DNA from: Streptomyces sp. SA15
GTDB taxonomy: Bacteria > Actinomycetota > Actinomycetes > Streptomycetales > Streptomycetaceae
Length of the DNA stretch: 64,000 nucleotides
Reading direction: 5' to 3'
Assembly: GCF_002291145.1 (NCBI RefSeq)
Contig: NZ_NTGE01000126.1
Location: 124,001-188,000 of the forward strand
Each line of letters opens with the position of its first letter. Within the stretch, counting starts at the first letter, position 1. Made by a program: the position numbers and the translations under genes. Positions 43,209 to 52,900 of this stretch are shown piece after piece. The notes beneath the pieces are model-generated. The model was given only the letters and a program-made list of their open reading frames with translations. It was not told where the DNA came from and ran no database searches.

Positions 43209-44765
43209 TCAGCCGAACGTCACCACGAGGCGGCCGTCCGAGGCGAAGGACCACTTCAGGGCGCCGGCGTAGGAGGAGCACCGGGACCCGTTCGAACCGG
43301 ACCAGAACTGGTTCGAGCCGTCGGCGTTGCCGACGATCCGGTCGTTCGTCCCGCTGCCGCTGCGGCACGAGGTGTTGTTGCGGAACACCGAAGTGCCGGC
43401 GTCGAACGAGTAGTTGCGCTCCTCGTTGTCGATGCTGACGTTGTCCGACACCGTCATCGTGCCGGGGTTCCTGTTGTACGTGAACCCGTGCTTGCCGTTG
43501 TTGTAGGCGATGTTGCGCCGGATGACGTGGTTGACCCCGATGTCCTCGCCGCCCAGCTTGTAGCCGTTGCGGTCGCCGTTGCCGGCCTGGGAGCCGTCGC
43601 TGAGGGTGCCGTTGTCGTAGGCGAGGGAGTCCTCGATGGTCACCGCGCCGATGGCTCCCGTGTCGCTCTTGGTGTAGAGGTCCCAGCCGTCGTCGATGTT
43701 GTTGTGGGCCACGGCGTAGCGGAAGACGTTCCCGGGACCGGAGGTCAGCTTCGCGGCGAAGCCGTCGGCGTCCTCGCCGTCGGAGTCGGCGTTGTCGTGC
43801 GACTGAGCGCTCAGGATGAGGTTGTTGGACGGCCACTGGTCCTTGGGGGTGCTGGAGAGCATCCGCGAGAGCTGGAGCCCGGTGTCACGGTTGAAGCGGG
43901 TCACCGTGCGCTCGAAGACGTTGTTGCTGCCGCCGACGAAGATCCCGTTGTCGCCGGCCCGCTCGACGACGATGCCCTTGACGTGCCAGTACGACCCGTT
44001 CACGGCGAGCCCTCGGTTCGAGGTGGCCTCGCTCTGGGCCGAGAAGTTCAGTACGGGCGTCTCACCCGGGTAGGCGGTCAGCTCGGTGCGGTCGCTCGCG
44101 GTGCCGTTGTTGCCCGCCGGGATGGTGACCGTCTGCGAGTAGCGGTAGGTACCGCCGCGCATGTAGATCGTCCCGCCGGGCGTGATGCGGGAGATCGCCG
44201 AGGTGAGCGTCGTCGGGGCCGACTCCGTTCCGGCCGCCCCGTCGGTGCCGTTCGGCGCCACGTACAGCGCGGGGCCCGTCGGCGCCGGGGTGCCGCCGCT
44301 CGTCTCGACCTCGAGGTAGTCGACATTGGGCAGGCCGGCGGCGGCGGTGGGGCTGAGCCGGATGGTGTTGCTGCCCGAACTCAACGGCACCGTGAGCGTC
44401 TTCGTCGCCCACGTTCCCCACGCGCCGGTGCCTTCGAACGACACGGACGTGGCCGAGGAGCCGTTCACCGTGAGGCTCGCGGGCCGTGCGGTGGTGGTGC
44501 CGTTGGCGAAGCGGATCCTCAGGGTGGCCGTGCCCGCGGCGGGGGCGTTCACGGTGAACTGGGCGTAGGCGCCGACCGTGTTGTCGGCGTTGCAGAATCC
44601 GGTGCCGGAGAAGCCGGCCCAGTCGGAGTCGATGGTGCCGGTACAGACCGCCGGAGAGGTCTCGGCCTCATAGCGGGTGGAGGCGGCCTGTGCCGTGGTG
44701 CCGGACAGCGCGACGAGGGTGCCGGCCAGCAGGCCGACGCACGCGATGACGGGTCTCAGTTGCAT
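43209..44765 (-). CDS. Secreted CBM35-PL9 pectate lyase
   Basis: 518 residues. Signal peptide 1-27 (ends AQAAS). Residues 30-155 form a CBM35 beta-sandwich (RYEAETSPAVCTGTIDSDWAG, GFCNADNTVGAYAQF, NVDYLEVE). After a short Thr/Pro linker the right-handed beta-helix begins (ALYVAPNGTDGAAGTESAPT, GGTIYMRGGTY). The calcium and catalytic region of polysaccharide lyase family 9 is DADGFAAKLTSGPGNVF, with the Lys of AAKL as the likely base. It cleaves polygalacturonate by beta-elimination outside the cell. A promoter with a LacI-type operator lies about 155-200 bp upstream. It is a single-gene unit in a sugar-degradation neighbourhood. Confidence 0.88.
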   Translation of the reverse strand: MQLRPVIACVGLLAGTLVALSGTTAQAASTRYEAETSPAVCTGTIDSDWAGFSGTGFCNADNTVGAYAQFTVNAPAAGTATLRIRFANGTTTARPASLTVNGSSATSVSFEGTGAWGTWATKTLTVPLSSGSNTIRLSPTAAAGLPNVDYLEVETSGGTPAPTGPALYVAPNGTDGAAGTESAPTTLTSAISRITPGGTIYMRGGTYRYSQTVTIPAGNNGTASDRTELTAYPGETPVLNFSAQSEATSNRGLAVNGSYWHVKGIVVERAGDNGIFVGGSNNVFERTVTRFNRDTGLQLSRMLSSTPKDQWPSNNLILSAQSHDNADSDGEDADGFAAKLTSGPGNVFRYAVAHNNIDDGWDLYTKSDTGAIGAVTIEDSLAYDNGTLSDGSQAGNGDRNGYKLGGEDIGVNHVIRRNIAYNNGKHGFTYNRNPGTMTVSDNVSIDNEERNYSFDAGTSVFRNNTSCRSGSGTNDRIVGNADGSNQFWSGSNGSRCSSYAGALKWSFASDGRLVVTFG

Positions 44766-44916
44766 CGTTCGTCTCCAGGTAGGTGGGCTCGTCTGACCAG
44801 GCGTTCGGTGGAACGGTGTCGAGCTGACCCTTCCTCTGCGGGTTCCGGGGCGCGATGATGCGACTGGTTCGAGAACGTGAACGGGGTGAACCGGCCGGGC
44901 ATCGCATCCGGAGGGA

Positions 44917-44962
44917 GAAAGCGCTTTCCCGGGACGCTAGATGCTTGCTGTGAACGCGTCAA
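44917..44962 (-). promoter_or_regulatory. Promoter with LacI-type operator for the pectate lyase gene
   Basis: On the minus strand TTGACG (44962-44957) and TAGCGT (44939-44934) are spaced by 17 bp. The 12-bp palindrome GAAAGCGCTTTC (44928-44917), in the wider context GGGA-AAGCGCTT-TCCC, starts about 5 bp after the -10 box, over the expected transcription start. This is the standard arrangement for repression by a LacI-family protein. No LacI gene is in the window. Confidence 0.75.
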
Positions 44963-45080
44963 TAGACGTGTACTTGATTCCTATTCATGAACATGAACGA
45001 CTGAGGGGGGTCGGCAACGGAAAGGCCGTCATCGCCATGACGGCCACAGCGGCCCCTCCCCGCAGCGGTCCCGGCGCCCG

Positions 45081-45284
45081 TCATTTCACGCCGATGTGGG
45101 CGCCGGGGCCGAGCGGCAGGTCGAAGCCGTAGAAGATGCCCAGGATCACGAGCCACACCGCGAGGAACGGCACCGTGAAGATCGACAGCCGGGCGATGAG
45201 CGTGCCCAGGCGGGCCTCGGGTTCGTACCGGCGCAGCAGCGCCAGCAGCAGGAAGACGTAAGGGCTCATCGGCGTGATGATGCC
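45081..45284 (-). pseudogene. AbgT-family transporter, C-terminal remnant
   Basis: About 67 residues (IITPMSPYVFLLLALLRRYE, then GTLIARLSIFTVPFLAVW and PLGPGAHIGVK) match the last two membrane segments of AbgT-type aminobenzoyl-glutamate/antimetabolite transporters, which normally have about 500 residues. The fragment follows the E2 stop codon by some 7 bp with no start signal and nothing of the preceding transporter. It is what remains after a deletion or rearrangement. The rest of the gap, 44963-45080, shows no gene. Confidence 0.7.
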
Positions 45285-45290
45285 GAGACG

Positions 45291-47294
45291 TCATCGGTCA
45301 GCCGCGGCCCCTTCCGGAGCGGTGATGCCCTCGACGACGTGGCGGAGGAAACCGGCCGCGGTGCCGCCGTCGCAGACACGGTGGTCGAAGGTCAGCGACA
45401 GGTGGACGACCTCGCGTACCTCCACGCGGCCGTCCACCGCCCAGGGGCGGTCGGTGATACGGCCCACGCCGAGCATGGCGGCCTGGGGGTGGTTGAGGAT
45501 CGGGGTGGCGCCGTCGACGCCGAAGACGCCATAGTTGTTGAGAGTGAAGGTGCCGCCTGTGCGGTGCTCCACCGGGAGCGCGTCCCGCCGGGCCAGGTCG
45601 GTCAGGCGCCTCAGCTCGGCGGCGAGGTCCTCGGGCGACAGCCGGCCGGCGTCCCGGACGACGGGCACGACCAGACCGTGCGCGGTCTGCGCGGCGAAGC
45701 CGAGGTGCACGTCGGGCAGGCGGACCAGCTCCCCGCGGTCGGTGTCGACGCGGGCGTTGAGCGCGGGGAAGGCGGCGAGGGCGGCGAGGCAGGCCCGGGC
45801 CAGCAGGGGCATCAGGCCTGTGCCGTGGTCGGCGCGTGCGGTGAGCAGGGCGGTGGCGTCGGTGTCGGCCCAGATGGTCACGGCGGGAGTGTCGCGGTGA
45901 CCTCGGACGAACTTCTCGGCGGCGGGGCCCAACGGGGAGCGCTGCTCGCCGGGCTGCCCGCTCCGCGAGCGGCTGCGCCACGTCGGCGCCAGGGCCGTCC
46001 CGTACCCGGTGAGCACGGCCCCCGAGCCCGTCTCCGTCACCGTCAGCAACGGCGCCCCCACTCCGACGACCTCACCGGCCCGGCAGTGCAGGGCGGTCAC
46101 CGTCCCGGCGTACGGACTCGGCAGTGTCACCGCGGACTTGGCCGTCTCGACCTCGGCGACGACCTGGTCGTGCTCGACGGTGTCGCCCACGGCGACCTTC
46201 CACTCCAGCACCTCGGCCTCGGTCAGGCCCTCACCCAGGTCCGGCAGGTCGAAGGTCCGTTCCGCGGGGGCTCTTGGAGAGGCGACGGGAGCCGCTCGCC
46301 GTACGTGCCCTGTGCTGCTGTCGGGCATCAGCCGGCGCAGACCCGCGAGCACCCGCCCGGCCCCCGGCAGATGCGCGCCCTCCAACAGCGGCGGCGGATA
46401 CGGGATGTCGAGCCCCGTCACCCTCAACACCGGCGCGCGCAGCGCGTCGAAGCACCGCTCCTGCACCCGCGCCGCGATCTCCGCGCCGACTCCGGCGAAG
46501 CCCTGTGCCTCGTGCACCACCAGGCAGCGGCCGGTCCGCCGTACCGACTCGGTGAGCGTACGGTCGTCCAGCGGGACGAGGGTGCGCAGGTCGAGCACCT
46601 CGACGTCCATGCCGTCGGCCGCCGCAGCTGCGGCGGCCTCCAGGGCCACCGCGACCGACGGGCCGTACGCCACCAGCGTCGCGTCGCGGCCGGGGCGGCG
46701 TATCGCGGCGGTGCCGAACGGCTCGGTGCGGACCGGGAGTTCGAGGTTCTCCTTCGTCCAGTAGTGGCGCTTGGGTTCCAGGAAGACCACCGGGTCCGGG
46801 TCGTCGATCGCCTCGCGCAGCAGCGAGTACGCGTCCGCCGCCGTCGCCGGGGTCACCACCTTCAGGCCCGCCGTGTGCGCGTAGTACGCCTCGCTGGAGT
46901 CACTGTGGTGCTCGACGCCGCCGATGCCGCCGCCGTACGGGATCCGGACGACCAGCGGCAGCGCCAGGGCGCCCCGGGTGCGGTTGCGCGTCTTGGCGAT
47001 GTGGGAGGCGATCTGCTCGAACGCCGGGTACGCGAACGCGTCGAACTGCATCTCCACCACCGGCCGGAACCCGGCCATCGCCATGCCGACGGCGAGGCCC
47101 GCGATGCCGGCCTCGGACACCGGGGTGTCGAAGCAGCGCCGGTCGCCGAACGTGTCGGCGAGCCCGTCGGTGACCCGGAAGACGCCGCCGAGGCGGCCGA
47201 CGTCCTCGCCGAGGACGACGACGCGTTCGTCCGCGCCGAGGGCGTCCCGCAGCGCGGTGTTGAGCGCCTGTGCCAGTGCCGTGCCGGCCGCCAT
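45291..47294 (-). CDS. Branched-chain 2-oxoacid dehydrogenase E1beta-E2 fusion
   Basis: 667 residues in one frame. Residues 1-330 are an E1beta subunit (VVVLGEDVGRLGGVFRVTDG, DTPVSEAGIAGLAVGMAMAG, GGIGGVEHHSDSSEAYYAHT). Residues 345-420 are a lipoyl domain with the lipoylated Lys in VETAKSAV (about 385). The E2 catalytic core follows, with LNNYGVFGVDGATPILN and the acetyltransferase motif DHRVCDGG (His about 637). The peripheral subunit-binding domain normally found between lipoyl domain and core is not recognisable; a short Arg/Ser-rich stretch (TWRSRSRSGQPGEQRS) takes its place. E1beta and E2 are normally separate proteins. The stop of the E1alpha gene lies 1 bp before its ATG. Confidence 0.85.
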   Translation of the reverse strand: MAAGTALAQALNTALRDALGADERVVVLGEDVGRLGGVFRVTDGLADTFGDRRCFDTPVSEAGIAGLAVGMAMAGFRPVVEMQFDAFAYPAFEQIASHIAKTRNRTRGALALPLVVRIPYGGGIGGVEHHSDSSEAYYAHTAGLKVVTPATAADAYSLLREAIDDPDPVVFLEPKRHYWTKENLELPVRTEPFGTAAIRRPGRDATLVAYGPSVAVALEAAAAAAADGMDVEVLDLRTLVPLDDRTLTESVRRTGRCLVVHEAQGFAGVGAEIAARVQERCFDALRAPVLRVTGLDIPYPPPLLEGAHLPGAGRVLAGLRRLMPDSSTGHVRRAAPVASPRAPAERTFDLPDLGEGLTEAEVLEWKVAVGDTVEHDQVVAEVETAKSAVTLPSPYAGTVTALHCRAGEVVGVGAPLLTVTETGSGAVLTGYGTALAPTWRSRSRSGQPGEQRSPLGPAAEKFVRGHRDTPAVTIWADTDATALLTARADHGTGLMPLLARACLAALAAFPALNARVDTDRGELVRLPDVHLGFAAQTAHGLVVPVVRDAGRLSPEDLAAELRRLTDLARRDALPVEHRTGGTFTLNNYGVFGVDGATPILNHPQAAMLGVGRITDRPWAVDGRVEVREVVHLSLTFDHRVCDGGTAAGFLRHVVEGITAPEGAAADR

Positions 47295-47295
47295 G

Positions 47296-48315
47296 TCAGC
47301 GTCCCTCCAACTCGGCCAGCAGGGCGGCCCGTTGCTCTCTCAGGTGAGGCGTCGGTGAGCTGAACACGTGGTCGAGGAGGGTTGACGGGGCCAAGTCGGG
47401 GTCGGTGGCGAGTCGTTCGCGGACATCGGCGGCGTACGCCTCCGCCTCGGCGGCCGTGGCCTTCACATCGGTGTCGGTGAGCAGGCCGCGTTCGCGCAGC
47501 GCGGCCTCCAGCCGGGCGATGGGGTCGTGGCCCTGCCAGTGCTCGGCCTCCGTGGCCGGGCGGTAGCGGGACGGGTCGTCGGCGCTGGTGTGCGGGGCCA
47601 TGCGGTAGGTGTGCGCCTCGACGAGCCAAGGCCCGCCGCCCGCCCGGGCGTCCTCGACGGCCGTGGTCAGTACGGCCAGCACGGCGGCGGTGTCATTGCC
47701 GTCCACCTGCTCGGAGCGGACGCCGTAACCGACCCCCTTGTACGCCAGGGCCGGTGCCGCGCACTGGGCGGCGAGCGGCACCGAGATGGCGTACCCGTTG
47801 TTCTGCACCAGGAAGACCACCGGAGCCTTCAGCACCCCGGCCAGATTGACCGCCTCGTGGAAGTCGCCCTCGCTGGTGGCGCCGTCGCCGACGAGCGCGA
47901 GGGCGACCGTGTCCGCGCCCTTGAGCCGCTCGCCGTGGGCCAGACCGGTGGCGTGTGCCGCGTGGGTCGCCAGCGGGGTGCACTGCGGCGCGGTGCGGTG
48001 GCGCAGCGGGTCGTAGCCGCAGTGGGCGTCGCCGCGCAGCAGCGTCAGCGCCTCGACGGGGTCGATGCCGCGGCTGACCAGGGCGACGCAGTCGCGGTAG
48101 GTGGGGAACAGCCAGTCCGTGGCGCGCAGCGCGAGCGCGGCGCCCACCTGGCAGGCCTCCTGGCCGAGGCTGGAGGGATGGACGGCGAGCCGGCCCTGCC
48201 GGGCGAGCGCCGTCGCCTGCTCGTCGAAGCGCCGCCCGACGACCATCTTCCGGTACGCCGTCAGCAGCGACTCGGGCGTCGGCTCGGGGTATGCCCGGTG
48301 TTCCGTCTTTTCCAC
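47296..48315 (-). CDS. Branched-chain 2-oxoacid dehydrogenase E1alpha subunit
   Basis: 339 residues from GTG 48315 (MEKTEHRAYPEPTPESLL); the open frame extends to 48435 and ATG 48420 is an alternative, and no convincing ribosome-binding site decides. Thiamine diphosphate motif GDGATSEGDFHEAVNLAGVL...NN, the segment RLAVHPSSLGQEACQVGAAL and the phosphorylation-loop region AHTYRMAPHTSADDPSRYR are typical of BkdA-like proteins. With the E1beta-E2 fusion it would convert branched 2-oxoacids to isobutyryl-, isovaleryl- or 2-methylbutyryl-CoA. E3 must come from elsewhere. It is divergent from the cysteate-synthase/NRPS operon, so it may supply an acyl starter. Confidence 0.88.
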   Translation of the reverse strand: MEKTEHRAYPEPTPESLLTAYRKMVVGRRFDEQATALARQGRLAVHPSSLGQEACQVGAALALRATDWLFPTYRDCVALVSRGIDPVEALTLLRGDAHCGYDPLRHRTAPQCTPLATHAAHATGLAHGERLKGADTVALALVGDGATSEGDFHEAVNLAGVLKAPVVFLVQNNGYAISVPLAAQCAAPALAYKGVGYGVRSEQVDGNDTAAVLAVLTTAVEDARAGGGPWLVEAHTYRMAPHTSADDPSRYRPATEAEHWQGHDPIARLEAALRERGLLTDTDVKATAAEAEAYAADVRERLATDPDLAPSTLLDHVFSSPTPHLREQRAALLAELEGR

Positions 48316-48684
48316 CGAGTTAAATTTCCGCGTTTTGCGATTCGTTGGTAGAAAGGAAACCGGAACATGGGACGGGAGCAAGGGAGAAACTTGTGCCCAC
48401 TCCTCCCCATCCGTATGCATCGGATTGACACCCATATTTACGCCACCCTTTCGTCACGGCGTATGCGCCTCGGATGATCTCCGCAGCCGATGCTTTCTCA
48501 ACCGCCCGGCGGATACGGAGAGATGAAGCGGAACTGAACAGTCCGCAGTCTGTTCCTTGGTTTCTCTCCCGACCCATACGTGTCAACTCGGCTTCTTGAA
48601 AAGGTAAGTTGCGCGTCGCCCGCGAGCCTAGAAGACCAGGTTCCAATGGAGCAGCGATGCGCGGCACTTCGGAAGGCAAGGAAC
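48316..48684. other. Divergent promoter region between the bkd-like genes and the NRPS operon
   Basis: No gene is supported. The stretch is more AT-rich than its surroundings. TTGACA occurs at 48425-48430 but lacks a good -10 box at the right distance. A weak inverted repeat GGAAC ... GTTCC lies near 48530-48560. GGAAGG at 48671-48676 is the ribosome-binding site of the cysteate-synthase-like gene. Both transcription units must be controlled from here. Confidence 0.5.
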
Positions 48685-49986
48685 ATGTCCCGAGTACGCC
48701 CGGGAACACGTCACTACACGGTTGTCTGTTCCTCGTGCGGAATCCGCTACGACGACGACGGCCTCCTCCTCGACTGCTCCCGCGGGCATGAACCGGCATT
48801 CCTGCGCACCGAGTACGACAGAACCGGAACGCGGCAGGCCGAAAACACAGGGCTGTTCCGGCACGCCCCGCTGCTGCCGGTGGCGCGCACTTTCCCCGAT
48901 GTGCCGGGACCGGTCGTGTACCGCGCCGGACGGCTCGGCCACCGCATCGGCCTCGACCGGCTCTGGGTCGCCTTCAACGGCCACTGGCCCGAACGCGGGG
49001 CGCGGTTGCCGACCTGCACCTTCAAGGACCTGGAGGCCTACACCGTCCTCGGCCGCCTGCCCGCCGCGCCGCCCGTCCTGGTGATCCCCTCGGCGGGCAA
49101 CACCGCCGCGGCCTTCGCCTGGGCCGCCACCCGGCACCGGGTGCCCTGTCTGCTCGTTGTGCCCGCCCCGGCCCTGGAGCGGATGCGCTTCCCCACCCCG
49201 CTCGACCCCTGCGTACGCCTCGTCGTCCTCGACGGCACCGCCACCTACAGCGACGCCATCGCCTGCGCCGACCTGCTCGCCGCGCTCCCCGGCCACCACG
49301 CCGAGGGCGGCTCACGCAACGTCGGCCGCCGCGACGGCCTGGGCACCGTCATGCTGGCCGCCGCCGAGGTGCTCGGCCGGCTGCCGGAGACCTATGTGCA
49401 GGCCGTCGGCAGCGGCACCGGAGCCATCGGCGCCCACGAGGCCGCGCGCCGCGTCCGTCCCGGCGGCGAGCCGCTGCCGCGCCTGCTGATGTGCCAGAAC
49501 GCGCCCTTCGCGCCCCTGTACGACGCCTGGCACTGTGCGGGACCGGCCCCGGCCCACCGCGAACACGAGCCGCTCGCCCGCGAACTGACCAACCGGCGCC
49601 CGCCGTTCACCGTCCGCGGCGGCGTCCGTGACGTGCTCGCCGAGAGCGGCGGCGACGTCCTGTGCGCGGACAACGAGGCCGCGATCGCCGCCATGGCCCT
49701 CTTCGAGGAGGTCGAGGGCATCGACATCGAGCCGGGCGCCGGGGTCGCGCTGGCCGCCTTGGCGGACGCCGTCAAAGCCGGGCAGGTGCGCGGAGACGAA
49801 CTCGTGCTCCTCAACATCACCGGCGGCGGCCGCGCCCGTCAGGCCGGCGACATCGCCCTCGTGCCCGCCGAACCGTGGCTGCGCGTCCCGTGGCCCGGCC
49901 GGGACGCCGGGCCGGGCGCTGTCGCCGAGCAGGTGGAACGGCTGCTGACGGGCGCAGGCGCCGTCGTCGCCACGGAGGGCCGATGA
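48685..49986 (+). CDS. Cysteate-synthase-like PLP enzyme
   Basis: 433 residues from ATG 48685 (MSRVRPGTRHYTVVCSSCG), chosen because GGAAGG lies 8 bp upstream. It belongs to the threonine-synthase-like PLP fold: PLP lysine K114 in TCTFKDLEAYTVL, SAGNTAAAFA, and the phosphate loop AVGSGTGAIGAHEAA. The text LRTEY, WVAFNGHWPERGA, GGSRNVGRRDGLGTVMLAAA and LFEEVEGIDIEPGAGVALAAL resembles archaeal cysteate synthase, which makes L-cysteate from O-phosphoserine and sulfite. Cys/His pairs at the N-terminus may bind zinc. The stop overlaps the NRPS ATG (ATGA), so a role in making an amino acid for the NRPS is very likely. Threonine-synthase-like alternatives, such as a diaminopropionate-type synthase, remain possible. 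Confidence 0.7.
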   Translation: MSRVRPGTRHYTVVCSSCGIRYDDDGLLLDCSRGHEPAFLRTEYDRTGTRQAENTGLFRHAPLLPVARTFPDVPGPVVYRAGRLGHRIGLDRLWVAFNGHWPERGARLPTCTFKDLEAYTVLGRLPAAPPVLVIPSAGNTAAAFAWAATRHRVPCLLVVPAPALERMRFPTPLDPCVRLVVLDGTATYSDAIACADLLAALPGHHAEGGSRNVGRRDGLGTVMLAAAEVLGRLPETYVQAVGSGTGAIGAHEAARRVRPGGEPLPRLLMCQNAPFAPLYDAWHCAGPAPAHREHEPLARELTNRRPPFTVRGGVRDVLAESGGDVLCADNEAAIAAMALFEEVEGIDIEPGAGVALAALADAVKAGQVRGDELVLLNITGGGRARQAGDIALVPAEPWLRVPWPGRDAGPGAVAEQVERLLTGAGAVVATEGR

Positions 49987-52900
49987 CCGTCGTACTGGAG
50001 CTGTCCGCCGCCCAGCGCTCGATGTGGTTCGGGCAGCGGCTCGACCCCGCCGGACCCGCCTACAACGTCGGCGAGTACACCGAGATCCACGGGCCCGTCG
50101 ATCCCGCGCGCTTCCGCGAGGCGGTGCGTGCGGTGGTGGACGCGACCGAGACGCTGCGGGTCCGGTTCACTGCTGACGACGACACCGTCCGCCAGCTCGT
50201 CGAAGCCGACCCGGACTGGGACGTGCCCGTCGTCGACCTCGCCGGGGAACCCGCATCCCGGTCCGCCGCCGAGGCGTGGATGGCCGCCGACTTCGCCACG
50301 CCGTTCGACCTCGACCAGGGCCCGCTCTTCCGGTACGCGCTGCTGAAGCTGGCGGACGCCCACTGGATCTGGTACCAGCGCTACCACCACATCGCGGTCG
50401 ACGGGTACAGCTGCTCCCTCATCGCGCGCCGGGTGGCCGACGCCTACACCCATACGTCCCCGACCCCGCCGCCGGCACCCCTCGCCCCGCTGATCGCCAA
50501 GGACGCCGACTACCGGGCGGGCGAGCGGCACGCATCGGACCGGGACCATTGGACACAGGCCCTCACCGACCGACCCGAGCCGGCGAGCCTGTCAGCCCGG
50601 CCACCGCAGGTCGCCGAGCACTTCCACCGCCGTACCGGCCATCTCCCGGAAGCCGCAGGCGACTTGGTGCACGCGGTCGCCGACCGCGCCGGCACCCGCT
50701 GGTCGCGCGTCGTCCTCGCCGCGACCGCCGCCTACCTGCACCGGCTCACCGGAGCCCGCGACGTCGTCCTGGGCCTCGCCGTCACCGCCCGCGAGAGCGA
50801 CACCGAACTCGCCACCCCGGGCATGGCGTCCAACGTGCTCCCGCTGCGGCTGACCGTACGGCCCGACACGGCCGTCGACGACCTCGTACGGCAGACCGCG
50901 ACCGCCACCCGCGAGCTGCTGGCACACCAGCGGTACCGGGGTGAGGACCTGCGGCGGGACCTGGACTGGCCGCAGGACGGGCGGCGGTTCTTCGGGCCTG
51001 TCGTCAACATCATGGCCTTCGGGCCTGAGTTGCGGTTCGCCGGGCACCCGACCACGCGCCACAACCTGTCCACCGGGCCCGTCGAGGACCTCGCCGTCAA
51101 CGTGTACGACCGCGCCGACGGCCACGGCATCCGCATCGACCTCGACGCGAGTCCCGCCCACTACACGGACGCCGAACTCGCCGCTCACCACCGGCGGTTC
51201 GTCAGCTCCCTGGAGCGGTTCGTCGCCGCGGAGCCGGCGACTCCGGTCGGCCGGGTGGAGCTGACGCTGCCGGAGGAGCGGGCGGTGGGCCGCCTCGACG
51301 GGGGGAAGGCGCACGCAGGGGCGACGGTGCCGGAGCTCTTCGCGGCGCACGTCGCGGCCGATCCGGACGGTGCGGCACTGATACACGGTGAACGCACCAC
51401 GAACTACTGGCAGCTGAACGCAGACGCCAACCGGCTGGCGCATCGACTGCTCGCCCTCGGTATCCGCCCCGAGGACCGCGTCGCCGTCCTGATGCGCCGC
51501 TCCGACCACCTCCTCACCGCGCTGCTGGGCATCCTCAAGGCGGGCGGCGCCTACGTCGGCCTCGACCCGCACGCCCCCGCCGCCCGCACCCGGCGGATCC
51601 TCGCCGAGACCGGCACGGCGGCCCTGCTGACCGATACAGCGCTCACCGAGACAGCCGAGGAGACCTACGACGGCCCTGTCGTCGTCACCGACGCCGACCC
51701 GACGCTCGACAACGAGCCGGACACCGACCCCGCCGTGCCCGTGCACCCCGACCGACTGGCCTACGTCAGCTACACCTCGGGCTCCACCGGCACACCGAAG
51801 GGCGTGGCGGTCACCCACCGCGACGTCACCGCTCTCGCCACCGACTCGGCCTTCTCCGACGGCGCCCACGCGCGCGTGCTGGTGCACTCGCCGACCGCGT
51901 TCGACGCCTCCACGTACGAGATGTGGGTGCCGTTGCTGAGCGGCGGCGCGGCCGTGGTCGCCGGGCCGGAGGAGGACGTGGACGCCGCCGCCGTGGCCCG
52001 TCTGACGCGGCGGCACGGGCTGACGGCGCTGTGGCTCACCGCCGGGCTGTTCCGGCTGGCCGCCGAGGAGGACCCAGGCTGCTTCGCGGGGCTGCGGCAG
52101 GTGTGGACCGGCGGCGAGGCCGTCCCCGCGTCCGCCGTGCGCCGGGTGCTGGCCGCCTGCCCCGAGCTGACCGTCACCGACGGCTACGGCCCCACCGAGA
52201 CGACCACCTTCGCCACCACCCGCCCCTGCCCAGCGGGGGCACCCGTCCCGGACCCGCTGCCCATCGGCCGCCCCCTGGACGGCATGCGCGCGTACGTGCT
52301 CGACGGCGCCCTCCGTCCGGTCCCGCCGGGCACGGTGGGGGAGTTGTACGTCGCCGGTCCCGGTGTGGCCCGCGGCTACCTCGGCCGCCCCGGCGCAAGC
52401 GCCGAACGGTTCGTCGCCGACCCCGACGGCCCGCCAGGCGCCCGGATGTACCGCACCGGCGACCGGGTGCGCGTGAACGCGGACGGTGAGCTGGAGTTCC
52501 ACGGCCGCACCGACGGCCAGGTGAAACTGCGCGGCTTCCGCATCGAACCCGGCGAGATCGAGACGGCCCTCGCCGCCCATCCCGAGGTCGCACAGGCGAT
52601 CGCCGTCGTCCGCGAGGACCGCGACCGGTATCTGGTCTCCTACGTGGTCCCCGCCGAGGGTGCGAACCCGACCCCGGACGCCCTGCGCGAGCACCTCGCC
52701 GACCGGTTGCCCGACTACATGCTCCCGTCGGCCGTCGTCGCCTTGGACCGGCTGCCGCTGACCGCCAACGGCAAGCTGGACCGCGCCGCGCTGCCCGCCC
52801 CGCCGACGGCGACGACCGTACGCGCAGAGGCCGCCCGCACCCCGCACGAAGAGCTCCTGTGCGCCCTGTTCGCGGACGTCCTGGGCCTGCCGGAGGCCGG

